This document shows, one piece after another, positions 41,201 through 51,759 of a stretch of DNA of 64,000 nt. This DNA comes from Cruorifilaria tuberocauda (Eukaryota > Nematoda > Chromadorea > Rhabditida > Onchocercidae). How positions within the stretch are numbered: the stretch's first letter is position 1; every line of letters starts with the position of its first letter. A program made the position numbers and the translations under genes. The DNA is taken from NCBI GenBank assembly GCA_013365365.1, contig JABVXU010000022.1:186001-250000 (forward strand), given 5' to 3'. The notes under the pieces were generated by a model. The model worked only from the letters and a program-made list of their open reading frames with translations, was not told where the DNA came from and made no database searches.

Positions 41201-42893
41201 GCAAAACATGGGTACTTCTGATAAAACCTTCACACTCTGCGAAGCGCGTGGGATCAAAGAATAACCACTGTCACGTTGACCATCTCCCGAAGTTTCGGGA
41301 AGATAGACAATTGTCGGCATATAACAGTTTTGAAGTGACTAAAATCTTTTCCAAGAAATCGCATTTATACTTTACTGTCTTTGACAATGCATTTAGCCAT
41401 ACTAGAAATACTAAATGCTTTATTCCAGGTAATTTTTGTAGTTTCGTTTCAGTAAAAACTTTCTCTTTGCAGAGGTGGATTTTCTCTTTAATTATAGGAA
41501 AATGTTTAGTTTACAAAAGAATCCATTGTGCTATTAGAAATCATCTATCCAATAACTTACGGATTCAATTACACTGTCTTCCATTCCGCAATGTCGAAGA
41601 TTTCGCTGTTCAAACATACGCCCACCAGTGATGTGCTGTGGCATATCACGATATACTGCTTTAAAATGATTAATGATTGCCGGAATCTGAAATAAAAACT
41701 ATTGCACTGCACTAATTTATATACCATGACGTGCGAAATAAAACTTAACATTTCAAGAAGTAGACTTTTTGTTACTGTTCAAATTAACCATGTAAATGAT
41801 TGAATGACATAAAAGTATGAAAATTTAAATTGAGCGAGAAAAAAACCTCTGGTGTGAAGACAGCTCTGAACGCACGTTGATGCTCACTAATAATTTTGAT
41901 AGCAATAACAGCATTTTCTTCATTCTCAACTTGAATTATTTTAGTAAGTTGAGTAAGGATCAGTTTTGCATACTGCTTAACGACTTCATTGCAGTTCATT
42001 CGAAGGATCAGTTCAAGTATAAGCTTTCGCAATTGCTGAAATATTTCAAAAATTAATCAACGTACTGTGCTTTTAAATCAGGATAATGCTAACCAGGTAA
42101 ATGAAGCAATGGCTATTTATAGTCGGACGTCCCTGTACAATTTTTTTTGTAAACTCTGTTGTACGATTCTAGGTTAATTTAAATATATTCCAAAATTCAT
42201 CTCGATAATGATTCATTCCATAATTATTGTACCTGCGTATTATTTTCTCCAATAAACTGAGGTACGGTATCTTGGAAAATTTTCAAAAATGTACGTAATA
42301 GGTTTTCCTGCACTATTTGAAAAGCTGGTGTAGTTGCCATTTCTTCAAAACTATTGCTTATTTCCTGAAAAGTATGTAATTTAACAGATAAACGAAATAT
42401 ATTTTGGAATAATGGTGTAATTTTATGTTCAAAACAGTTAGATGTATAGTAACTGAACTTCAAGAGTTCAAACCTAGCAAATTTGTTAATTCAGATGTTT
42501 GAAGTGAACATCACTTACACAATATTTATGCCTCGAATGGTGATAAATCGATCATGTAGGAATTAAACCGCTGATCCTACCAAGCATATGCACTTCAATT
42601 CCCTAGATCACTTTTGTTTACTGAATAATTAAACATGAACTGTTGTGATTGATCCTAGTATTTTACTTAGAAAAAATACTGCATAGATCAATTACCTGCA
42701 AAGCTTTCAACTTAAGATCATCTCTTTGGCCGGCATCACCGATTGTCTGAATGAGTGTTTCGAGACGTGAAAATAGAGGATGTCCCTGCGCAGTGATCTG
42801 GAGACTGTGTCCCACAGGTCGTATTATTTGTGACTGTTGCTGTGGAGGGTGCTGTTGTGATTGGGAGGTATTGTAACCGACAGGAGTATTCAT
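11475..42893 (-). CDS. TRRAP: TRRAP/Tra1-type PIKK pseudokinase scaffold
   Basis: Giant scaffold of SAGA- and NuA4/TIP60-type histone acetyltransferase complexes (TRR-1 in C. elegans), which contacts transcription activators. Dozens of exons over 31 kb follow the human protein in order. The N-terminal HEAT solenoid begins MNTPVGYN at 42893, then [14 protein letters not shown] (about 42016), [12 protein letters not shown] (39720), [19 protein letters not shown] (36400), [14 protein letters not shown] (35645), [20 protein letters not shown] (35330), [15 protein letters not shown] (27470) and [13 protein letters not shown] (27130). The FAT domain runs from about 22.4 to 15 kb ([28 protein letters not shown]). 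The kinase-like domain is at about 14.3-11.8 kb and the FATC tail is in a last exon 11584-11475 ending [10 protein letters not shown]. The position of the kinase catalytic loop reads [14 protein letters not shown] and lacks the D-x-x-x-x-N residues, as expected for this pseudokinase. No disabling stop was found in the segments read. The exact exon count was not established. Confidence 0.95.
26704..26718. repeat. Short (TA)n microsatellite in a TRRAP intron
   Basis: A run of TA dinucleotides directly visible in the sequence, within an intron. Confidence 0.9.
33229..33537 (+). pseudogene. Hsp70 relic (mitochondrial-type) antisense inside a TRRAP intron
   Basis: An open plus-strand frame in the intron between two minus-strand TRRAP exons (about 33225 and 33655) is clearly related to the Hsp70 ATPase domain. 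It reads KKEIKN...[11 protein letters not shown], then a diverged stretch, then [37 protein letters not shown] and [18 protein letters not shown], and stops. Intact Hsp70s have [17 protein letters not shown] and NEPTAA(A)LAYGLDK here. The ALAY form and the IKN...NGD block upstream fit the mitochondrial (mortalin/HSP-6) branch better than cytosolic Hsp70. Only about 100 residues remain: the P-loop N-terminus, the following phosphate-binding DLGGGT and the substrate domain are missing, and the NEPTAA motif has Pro to Ser plus one lost Ala. I see no promoter or exon structure, so this is a dead fragment, possibly retroposed. No poly(A) tail or target-site repeat was identified. Confidence 0.82.
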
Positions 42894-43333
42894 CTATGAT
42901 GAATTTAAGGCACTGTACTTGTTTTATCAGATTCTTTTTGTTTACAGGCGCTTTCGAAAAACTGAACATATTTTACAAAAAAGTAAAGACAAAGAGAAAA
43001 AATTATTGATACTAATTCCATAGTTTAACTCGACATCGCAAATTCAACATAAGATGAGTAATGCGATCATCCTTTGTTTCTTTCAGTAAGAAAAGAGAAA
43101 ATGGTACGGGAAAAACATACGATCAGTTTGAATGGGTTCTATATTGCGCTCGAAGTACTGAGATTAAGAGATAATACAGTAGAGAAGAAAAATAAATGTT
43201 CAGAGAGTTGGAAATTGTCTCAATATCATCCGATGAAGACATACGACTCAGCAACTTAACCTCGTTGGAATGCAGGCAGTCCACAACAAACCCTCATTTG
43301 TATTTATTAATATGCAACATCATTTGTACTTAC

Positions 43334-43362
43334 ATCAGTATCGGTATTCGTTGGCCCGCCAT
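43334..43362 (-). other. Possible 5' exon of TRRAP with a short upstream reading frame
   Basis: An ATG at 43362 opens MAGQRIPIL and runs straight into a strong GTAAGT donor (exon end 43334). Joined to the next acceptor at 42894, the frame would become AT|A TGA, so it ends immediately and its stop overlaps the ATG at 42893. Either this is a non-coding leader exon with a tiny upstream frame, or it is unrelated and the TRRAP mRNA starts by trans-splicing at 42894. I cannot tell which from sequence alone. Confidence 0.3.
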
Positions 43363-43500
43363 TGTGAAACTGATGCTTCGATGATAAATCAACAGTTAAA
43401 TTCGATTAGTGGAGTTGAGTACTGTAAATTAATATCAATGAAGTAATTTTAAATTAAATCAAGTTAGAAAGATTCTGGAGTAATGCGTATAAGATTAAAA

Positions 43501-43659
43501 TTACTGAAGTAGATAAATTTTGATAGATTTATCTAAATGCCCTTGACAGTTGAAAAATATCTCATCCACTGAAATAACTATAATTTCCATTTGTTTTTCA
43601 TTTTTGGAAAGCTTTCGCGTGCAAGATTGGCAACATTCTACTTGCCATGCTGAAGACAT
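43501..43659 (-). CDS. Unrecognised 52-codon frame upstream of TRRAP (doubtful)
   Basis: A minus-strand frame from ATG 43659 to a stop at 43501, opening MSSAWQVECCQSCTRKLSKN and containing three close cysteines, then IISVDEIFF-like hydrophobic and NCQG segments. It lies just upstream of the TRRAP 5' end on the same strand. I do not recognise the product and see no convincing donor inside it or polyadenylation signal. It could be a small Cys-rich gene, part of a TRRAP leader or chance. Confidence 0.15.
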   Translation of the reverse strand: MSSAWQVECCQSCTRKLSKNEKQMEIIVISVDEIFFNCQGHLDKSIKIYLLQ

Positions 43660-45201
43660 TTTGAAGGTATAATAAATCTCAATCAAATACTGATTTGTAT
43701 CTGCCTTGTGTTAAACCTAACTATACGGCGCCCTCTCCCTATCATCATCCTTTCATCGATTCCATGTCTCTGTCCAGCTACCTAGCGGCTAGATGAAAGG
43801 AAAAGCCACAGGTTGTTGTCACGATCATGAATCAAGATTGATAAGATGACTTAGGTAGGTACGTGTCACCCCTTCTTCAAAAGAACAGACAACAAAATGG
43901 ACGGGTACGGTATGCCGGTTTTAGTAAATGACAAATATTTCTGTGATGATGTGAGAAATGTTTTACTGTACTTTGATGGGATACTTAAAATTTAACTTTT
44001 TTCAAATTACTGTCATTTCATTAAGGCACTTATGCCATTAAATCAAATGTCCTTGAAAAATAATCATTTTTGGGAATTTTCGAAAGGAAAACTGATATAC
44101 TTGCAACATTCAATCGACTTGTTTTAGCAACAATTCATTCATTTCCCTATTGCAAATGTTTTGATACTATCAATAATAAATTTAGATTAATTAAAGCGAT
44201 TGAATTCATTATTTTTATTATTAAACTAAATAATTAACAATGGCAGGGATGCCATTAGACTTAGAACCAATCAGCTAGTGGCGACTGGTCAAGTTGCCAA
44301 ATGCGATCGTCAGAATCCTATCAATTTCTTTTCTGCTCGAATGGTGCCTCATTGATAAGAATGAAAGCACATATACAATAAACTTTCGAAGGATTTAAAA
44401 TGATATTAAAGCAGTGGTTTTTGAGCTACTGTCCATTCCTTTCTTCACGTTGCTACAAGACGTATTGTAATTATTGACATGAATTCATTGTTCTTTCATT
44501 TTTTTGTTTCTAACTTCTTGTTTCTGATTTCTTTATTTCTATTGACAAATTGAATAGCATTGGTATTTTGAATGGTTATTTATCCAGCAATTTGAGTGGC
44601 AATCACTTAGGTAACCATTCATTTTGAATGGATGCTTTGCTGACATGATATCTCTGTAAATGGTTTTTATTTGAATCTAACTTCATTAAATTTCTCAAAG
44701 CATTCTTCCCTTTGCTTAAAACGTTGTACGTTCTGCGTACAATTCCATCGAAATCATTTAATTTCTCATATATCTTCCCTACATAAAAAACATTCAAGTG
44801 TTACCCTCATGCCCCAAACCAACCTACTTCTTCTTTATTATTTATGTTTTGAAAAAATTAGTTTAAATTGAGCTAAAAGTCTTCCGAGATACGGAAATTT
44901 AGAGCACCAGGAAAGCACTGTATCGAGTACAATCATTCTATTAATTTCGAGAAATAGAAAAGGTAACATTTAAAGTGCATTTAACGGTGAAAATATGAAA
45001 TGTCTTCGTGGTCCCAACACAATGCAGTTGTAGTGATGAACTGTTGTCGTAAATGCGATAATTTATTTCCAACTTTTATAGGCCCATTTAGAATTATCGA
45101 ATGTTGCGTTTCTTCGCTCTTTGTTTCCCTTTGTTCTCATCACTATTTCGTTTAAAAAACCGCTGAAGAAAGATTTCAAGAACCTTTTCGGTCCGACTTT
45201 T

Positions 45202-45237
45202 TTAGTTAAACAATTAGTTAACTAGTTAATTAGTTAA
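45202..45237. repeat. Tandem TTAGTTAA-like repeats
   Basis: About four imperfect copies of a TTAGTTAA/CTAGTTAA unit in a row, directly visible. A shorter relative of this pattern occurs near 51,480-51,570 upstream of the bHLH gene. Function unknown. Confidence 0.7.
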
Positions 45238-48200
45238 GGCGATTGAATTTTGTACACTAAGAAACCACAGCTGGCAAAATGTTCTCAGTTATTGGAACTA
45301 AACACAAGTTGATTTAAATAAATACGAATCCTTTCTTGTATTCAGCAGTGAATGGTTTCTTCAAGGTACGTTAAATTAGTCGCTGTTCACAAAATTCCAA
45401 AACGAATTTTCAATTGTAACTTTATTGCGAGAAGTTTGATATTACTTTAGTTTTATTCAGATATAATCATATTTTACTCTGATCGATACAATTCATTTCG
45501 ACACAATCATCAAGATTAAAGCCATTGCAAAAGAAATGAGGTCGTTGGTTATTATAGTTCAATATACTGCTATTATTATTTTGCCTTATTCAAAGGCAAT
45601 GTTTTTTGCAATGCAAAACTTTTGCAAATAACGGGTGCATTTATTTACTTTGTTCTCACGGACCATAATTTGTCGTCTCTTCCTTCTATCCAACTACTTT
45701 TTTTCACAAAGAATAATATTACACGAAGTTGAACCTTCAAAGTAAACACACAGACCAAGCACTTCAACGCTACTTCTCATTGTGAAGTGCACAAACTTGT
45801 TAAAACATGTAAATTGTTTTTAAACTTAAATGCTTAGTAGATAATATAAATGAGAACTGGAAAATTCATTGCGTCACAAAAACCGTTTCATTTGCGAGTT
45901 ATCAACCAACCAGGCACCGTAGAATTCAACAAAAAATTAATGAGTGCCTTAAAATTTGATTAATAAATTCAGTGGAAGACAGATGTACATATCGTGCAGC
46001 TCATGGTCATCAGGCAACAATCACACTGGCAAATTTTCGCGAATTTCAAGATTCAAAGTCGTAAATTTTCAACAATCCAGCGAGATTTGTTGAAAACTTT
46101 AACCTTATAAAGTGCAACTTTTCAATGGATCTTTGACTGCCTTTTATATAATCTAGGTTAATAAAGTAAAGATAATGAGAACAGGTGATAACTTCTGTTT
46201 CAGTAATATGTTTACTTATTGCTTCTTGAAGTAAGAGTGAGGTCTTCAAAGAATGCGATATTTCTGCGCAAATCACGGATGTCATTATAACTAATTTATT
46301 TTAGTATCATATAGTTAAAATTTTACGTTGCTATCTCACTGTTTTTGAAATTTCCATCTCACAGTCCTCAATTCTATAACTCTTTATTAAAATCGTTTTT
46401 ACTAGTAACAAAACATTTTTATTGTTGCATTTACTTCACCATGCTTTAAATCCTTTCCAAAAATCTTATTAGCAAATGACATTTTAGTTAATAGTTTGAC
46501 ATCTTTCACTTCTCAGAATCAGTTTAATCTCTATTTATAATGTCAGAACTTGCGCAATGCGCCACGAAGTTTAATATCACATGCGATTCAAGGGTGTGAA
46601 TGATATTTGCGAAGCGGTAAAAAGGAAATCATAGGTAGTAATGCTGACGGCATCCAAGATAAAGATCAGTCGTAAAAAAGATAGCGACAGTTTCTGTAGT
46701 TTTAATTGTAGTTTTACAGTCTCGAAACTTCAAACCGCTCTCTAATTATGAGATATTGCAGTGCAGTATGCAATACATCTTTTTTTGACGAGTTAAAAAT
46801 ATATCCTTAAAATTTCATTATTCAACTTTTATAATTTGTCTATAGTATGATCGTTAATGGGAATAAATAATAAAATTGATATTCTTATTATTGAAGAATT
46901 CCTCAGTCTTGTTGTGTGCAATAATATTCACGAAACTACATATGATCTGCAAAATGATGTATAGTGACTATTTTTTCAGGCATTCTTAGTACCACCAAAA
47001 AAGGATAAAATGCATCGTGTAGATTTACATAAAATAGATCTTATAAGTTGATTGAAACTAAAATTGGTGTTACGATACAAATTGCTGCGGGAGGTGTAGG
47101 ATTCGTTTCATTACAAACAAAAGTTTATTGTATATGAACTTGGCCTATGACTATTATATAGTTAAACACTGCCCTCCAAGTAGAATATCTCGACGGCAAA
47201 CTTTTCTACCGCCTGCTTGAAATTCATACGATAACCAGAAGGAGAAGTTAAAAATCACCAGTCAAGTATAGATCATGAATTTTGGAGAACTTGTTTACGA
47301 CATTTATGTAAACATTTCGGTTTGGTAGTATTGCAAGCTCTTCCTGACTTTTCAATTTCTTGGTGCATAACGAATACTGAATACTGGATTAAACTGGTTA
47401 ATTAAATTCCATATGAAAATCCGTGGATCTGAATATCAAACTTATCTTCCTATTGGTTTAGTTTTCCACTCTCGGTCGATGAGATCACTACTAAAATGGA
47501 CAGCTAAGAAAAGTAACAGAGTTTGAACAAATAGCACTGTTTTGATTGGGATGTCTTCAGTACCAAACAAGTTAAACTGGTGTAATGTATTATATGAAAA
47601 AGGGAACCAACCTATTCTCATAAAATATGTTGCATTGATCAATTACCTCTCTGCAAAATTCCGAAGTTCACAATTCAAGATGAGCTAGAATATTTCATAT
47701 GAGAAATTATGAGGAAAATTAATGGTGAAAAATTAATATGTTACTTAGGACTTCGGAGTATGAGCAAAGTTTGTAGGCCAAATTTGGTTAACACTAGTGA
47801 AGAATGACCTTCGAACCCATTTTATGTTATTGTTGCTTACAAGGGGGACTTTTTATACTCCGAATTTGTTGTGCTGAAATTTCCTTTAATGAGAAATCGC
47901 ATTTCTAACATCTGCTATTAAAAAGCATTAGCTAATTGTTGCTCATGGCATCTTGAAAAGAAAGTTTTCCGATTGCATTGATTTAAGTCAATGGAAAATA
48001 AAGAGAGGGTATTTATATATATGTTCCGAATACCGGTTCTAGACTTTATTGATCTTTCGGCTTTATTATTTTGCTGTAGATGACTTTGAATATCAGCTGA
48101 AGATGATTCATAACTGATTGAGAGAAGAAAGGTTTTATTATAATAGGAAAAAAAGCAGCAGATGTTAGTGATAAAACGTGTAGAGTGATCCAAGGGGAAT

Positions 48201-48619
48201 CTTTTTGAATGGTCGTCAATCTCTCTGGTAAGTAATACTTTCCAGTTGAAGCTGTTTAACAAATAAAAATTGAAGTGATATGAAAAATGCATTATGATCG
48301 TAATGGGCGCACGTCAATATCCGACATAGTCACACAGACCGATCAGCTGGAAGACTGATGGCGCACTTACTAGTAACAAATGTATCTTCTCAATTGATAT
48401 CCGATGAAGCGTGGAAAATTTGAATGGATAGAATGCGTGTAGTATGCGTCTAGATGGAATGAGTACATTAGTAATGGATTTATATTTTGTGTAGGCGTGG
48501 ATGAGTAATAATGGAAGTTGCTCGATTGAACGGAGTGTGTACTGTGTGACTCTTGACCCTTGAGTTGAGTAATTAGTGGAATGGTAGTTTGGAGATGAGT
48601 AATAGAAGTTGATGGATGT

Positions 48620-49420
48620 TTTCCCAGACGTTTTCAGTCACCAGGAAACTTCATGTACTCGCCCGGAAGAGTGAAGGTACAGAAAGGAAGCAGAAGGATG
48701 TGGTTCCCACGCTCCTCACATTCATCTCCGCGGTGCCGCGAGGGACGATCCATCTCCATTATGCTTCCTTGGAATGCTGAATGCCTTAGAAAGAATGGAG
48801 TGTGGGAAAGAAGCCATCTACCCATTTCGTAACTCTTCCTTATCTCTCTCCTCCTACTCCACCACATACCTCTCTCTCCCTCCCTTTCAATCGTCCCTTT
48901 ACCTTTACGCTGAAACAAAATAGAAAATACTCCTAATGGAGAGTAAGTTAGCTCTATGCAGTCCGGATCCATCAGCTAATCCAATCTCTGAAACGATTCT
49001 CAGCACGGACATCCCCTCCAGTTTTCTCCTCAACTATTGAAAGAACTGATAATCATTACTGGATCAGGAGCTTCCTCTTACAACTGCAAACGGTTCATTG
49101 TCCTCACGGTTCATCCATCCACTCCTTACCAAAAATGATCTCCAATCACCCAGGCACGAGCAGTTCCACCAGGTGGCTCTCACAATTCGCATTAACATAA
49201 CAAACGATCGCCACTAATTCGCAACGATGGGAAAATTGAGAGCAGCTTTTGATAAAAAACGTTTTGGCGCGATCGCCGTCGCTCCGTTCCCCCATAACAT
49301 GGCACTGATCAGTCTTCAACGGTGATAAACAGCAAAAGGAAGCAAGAAGGGAAGGGAAGGAAAGTGTCCGTCAACAGGTGACAAAGTAACTTTCTCCGAA
49401 GCATTCTTTCCACACACTTC
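48620..49420. other. GC-richer non-coding block
   Basis: This stretch is visibly richer in G and C than its surroundings. It contains CCGCGGTGCCGCGAG near 48,728, a pyrimidine-rich tract (about 48,831-48,905) and a purine-rich tract (about 49,331-49,365). Long open frames on both strands (such as minus 48634-48972) are low-complexity by-products of that composition, and I find no family match. It may be promoter or enhancer DNA, or part of an unrecognised transcript. Confidence 0.4.
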
Positions 49421-49956
49421 AGATGGATTCTATTTTCTCATCTATTTAACTAAGTTTATTTTACCTCTTCTACTATCATTTCCACGTTAACGTTGCAGTT
49501 TTCCATGAGTTCTATCCAGGATCATTTCTAATTGTTTTACTCATCCATCCAATTATTCTCATGGCGGAATGAATCACTATCATATTCGATTATATGCATA
49601 TCTGGTATTCCATTATGGAAGTTCTCCATGATATCTCTTGTTGAGCGGAATGGATATGTCAATAGATAAATTTTTTCACGTTAATCCGTTTCAAGGTAGT
49701 CAAAGTGGAAATGCGTTTTACTTAGGATGTAATTCTCACACCGATTCATACTCATCTTTTCCAAAACTTCGTGATTATCCTTAAGGAATTTGAAAAACGG
49801 AGTTATCATAAGCCGTGATAAAATAGAAAAATTGAACAATATAATTTGAAATGAAAGAACTGACTGATTAGGGAGGAGGGATGTTGAGGTTTAGTTTTTA
49901 AACAATTAATTCATACTAATTTGGCATAGCAGAGGTTTCAGAGTGGTAGATCGGTC

Positions 49957-50103
49957 ATGGTAAATTACATGAGAGCACGCGTGATTGCGTTCCCGTGGGA
50001 GGATATCGGGTCGGACTGCAAGGGAAAGGCCATTGCTCTGCTCTATGTAATTTTAATCGTATTATCCACCATGCTAATCATGGGAACTAACATTTCACTC
50101 TGA
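49957..50103 (+). CDS. Candidate small single-pass membrane protein (48 aa)
   Basis: An open frame that opens MVNYMRARVIAFPWEDIGSD and ends in a hydrophobic segment (ALLYVILIVLSTMLIMGTN), with a Lys-Gly-Lys just before it. That predicts a short cytosolic or lumenal head and one membrane helix with almost no tail. A second in-frame Met is at 49969. A TTTCAG acceptor at about 49,935-49,940 sits 16 bases upstream of the ATG, the spacing expected of a nematode trans-splice site, and AATAAA lies at 50,250, about 147 bases after the stop. Codon composition differs from the surrounding AT-rich DNA. I do not recognise the family. It could also be the last exon of a longer gene, since the frame stays open upstream to 49,930 next to a TAG. 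Pyrimidine-rich DNA just downstream shows how chance hydrophobic frames can arise, so caution is needed. Confidence 0.35.
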   Translation: MVNYMRARVIAFPWEDIGSDCKGKAIALLYVILIVLSTMLIMGTNISL

Positions 50104-50249
50104 GAAACTGCTGCCCTCCTCGTACATTTCAAAAATTGTCATTGCAAACTGCGCTTTCCTCTACCTCCTCCTTTTCTTTTTTCTCTGCTTCTACCTTTAA
50201 GCACTCTCAGAAGTGTCGATGACCATCATTTGACCATTTGATAGCGAGT

Positions 50250-50255
50250 AATAAA
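50250..50255 (+). other. Polyadenylation signal after the small membrane ORF
   Basis: AATAAA on the plus strand, about 147 bases after the stop at 50103. Consistent with a transcript end for that candidate gene, but the hexamer is common in AT-rich DNA. Confidence 0.3.
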
Positions 50256-51704
50256 TGTTTACTATTATCTACATTCTGTGAATATTTGTTCTGAGGAATT
50301 AAGTAGCTCTCTTATCTAATACCTAAAAAGAAGCATTATTAATTTCAAGAGTTATACAGGAAAACCCATCTTATTTTTCCTAATTTTATTTTCGAGAATA
50401 TTTGGATGACAAAAGAATCACTGCAGAGTTTAAAATCTCTTCGCAATCTGTGGAAAAGTACACATTTGCGGTTTACTTTTGAAGTTGTAAAGGACATATT
50501 TTCAGAAACTTATCGGCAATCTCTTCCTACAGGACGGAAATATCACTTAAAATCTTCTGCAGACGTTTTGCTAAACAGAAGTATTGGCCAGAGATAAAAA
50601 GAAGTCCTGTAAAAGATTCATGAAAATGTCGTATTTCGTTTCGGTAATTGGTAATTTTAATTGCAGAGGGGAAAGTTCTTCAGTATCAATTTGAGACAAG
50701 GATAGGTCTCTCTTTGAAGAAGCATGTAGAAGCTTAAGCTAGAAGTGTTTTGAGGATATCTTCGCAGGGTTCATTGCTTCTCCCACGCTTCTTTACTAAA
50801 TAAACTTGAGAATTGTCCAGTGGAATTCCCATACGATTGTAGTCAGTTAGTCCGTCATTCATTACCGCTTATCTCTTCCTTCTCCCTACCTCTTCACAAT
50901 TCCTCCTTCTCGAAGATGACGAAAAACCCCGCCTCCACTCACCGTTCATTTTCAACTTTGTAACATCGTGTCGCTTTATTCCTGTTTTGACCGGGAGAGT
51001 TACTGTAACTGATACATGCACGTCTACTAGAATTCCATTTTCATTTTCGAATATTCTCTTGACATATGCTGTTAGCATTTCAATGTTTACAAATATCCAG
51101 TTCCGTTATAAAACCATTCATGCTATGGCTTCTTATTTGATGAAGAATTAACAAAGATACAGTAGCGCATTTGATTCTTTCAATTAGATTCGTAAATGCA
51201 TATCAGTCCTTGTCATGTTATCGTTCGTTATCATTTTTTGTTCTGAATTGCTTTCTAAAAAACAATACTATGTCAAACTTTCCCGATCAAAGTTAGATGA
51301 TTGAGTTTGTTATCTCATACAAAATAGTTACTACAGAAAAACTCATCTCTCCGCTGCTTAATCTCTGTGCATTTGATGCTCGAAATCTTTACTCACTCAC
51401 AATTTATCTTTGATGAAATGATAATTTTTATAATAATCTTTAAGTATGCTTTCATAACGATAACGTTCGGGACTCAATTCTTAGTTAAGCCTGATTTAGC
51501 AAACTTGATTTGATGACAAATTTCAGTAACTTAATTAATTAGCAAACTTAGTTAATAGTAAATTAATTGTACTATTGTATTCCTGCGCATTTCGGATAAC
51601 TTTGGAAGCGACCATAGTTTATCACTCTCATATTCCCAATGTGCAACTCTCCTTGAAATGACAAACATTCCGAAACATTCTTAGTGTGCACAACTAACCA
51701 CAAT
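50256..51704. other. Intergenic region upstream of the bHLH gene
   Basis: About 1.4 kb of AT-rich DNA without a recognised gene. Plus 50406-50597 and minus 50869-51078 are open but match nothing. It should contain the proximal promoter of the bHLH gene. No TATA or E-box arrangement was clear enough to report. Confidence 0.5.
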
Positions 51705-51714
51705 TTTTACGCAG
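51704..51714 (+). promoter_or_regulatory. Splice acceptor (cis or spliced-leader) before the bHLH start
   Basis: ATTTTTACGCAG ends at 51714, a good U-rich nematode 3' splice site 45 bases upstream of the first in-frame ATG of the bHLH gene. A minimal upstream frame (ATG AAC TAA at 51748) lies between them. It could receive a spliced leader or an upstream leader exon. Confidence 0.45.
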
Positions 51715-51759
51715 ATTTCCTGGCTCCAATACTCGGAGCGTTTTTGCATGAACTAATTT

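Larger units (their letters stand above)
43660..49930. other. Long intergenic region between TRRAP and the bHLH gene (left part)
   Basis: About 6 kb without a recognisable conserved gene. Several chance frames exist on both strands (for example minus 44603-44797, 46046-46285 and 47918-48292), none with family resemblance. Because the two flanking genes point away from each other, both promoters should lie in the wider 43.4-51.7 kb interval. No tRNA box pair, spliced-leader RNA or miRNA hairpin was recognised. Confidence 0.55.

Noticed and set aside
41248..41631. 127-codon plus-strand frame
   Set aside because: It overlaps minus-strand TRRAP exons that align with the human N-terminal region (about 41,700-41,100) and is their shadow.
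47760..47785. String TGAGCAAAGTTT resembling the miR-87 seed region
   Set aside because: I found no complementary arm within about 100 bases on either side, so no hairpin is supported.
48634..48972. 112-codon minus-strand frame
   Set aside because: Both strands are open over this GC-rich, low-complexity stretch; there is no domain or family resemblance.
49921..50040. Possible tRNA-like sequence (CAGAGTGGTAGA resembling an A box)
   Set aside because: No proper B box or cloverleaf could be drawn; the only partial match (GGGTCGGACTGC) breaks the GGTTCGANTCC pattern.
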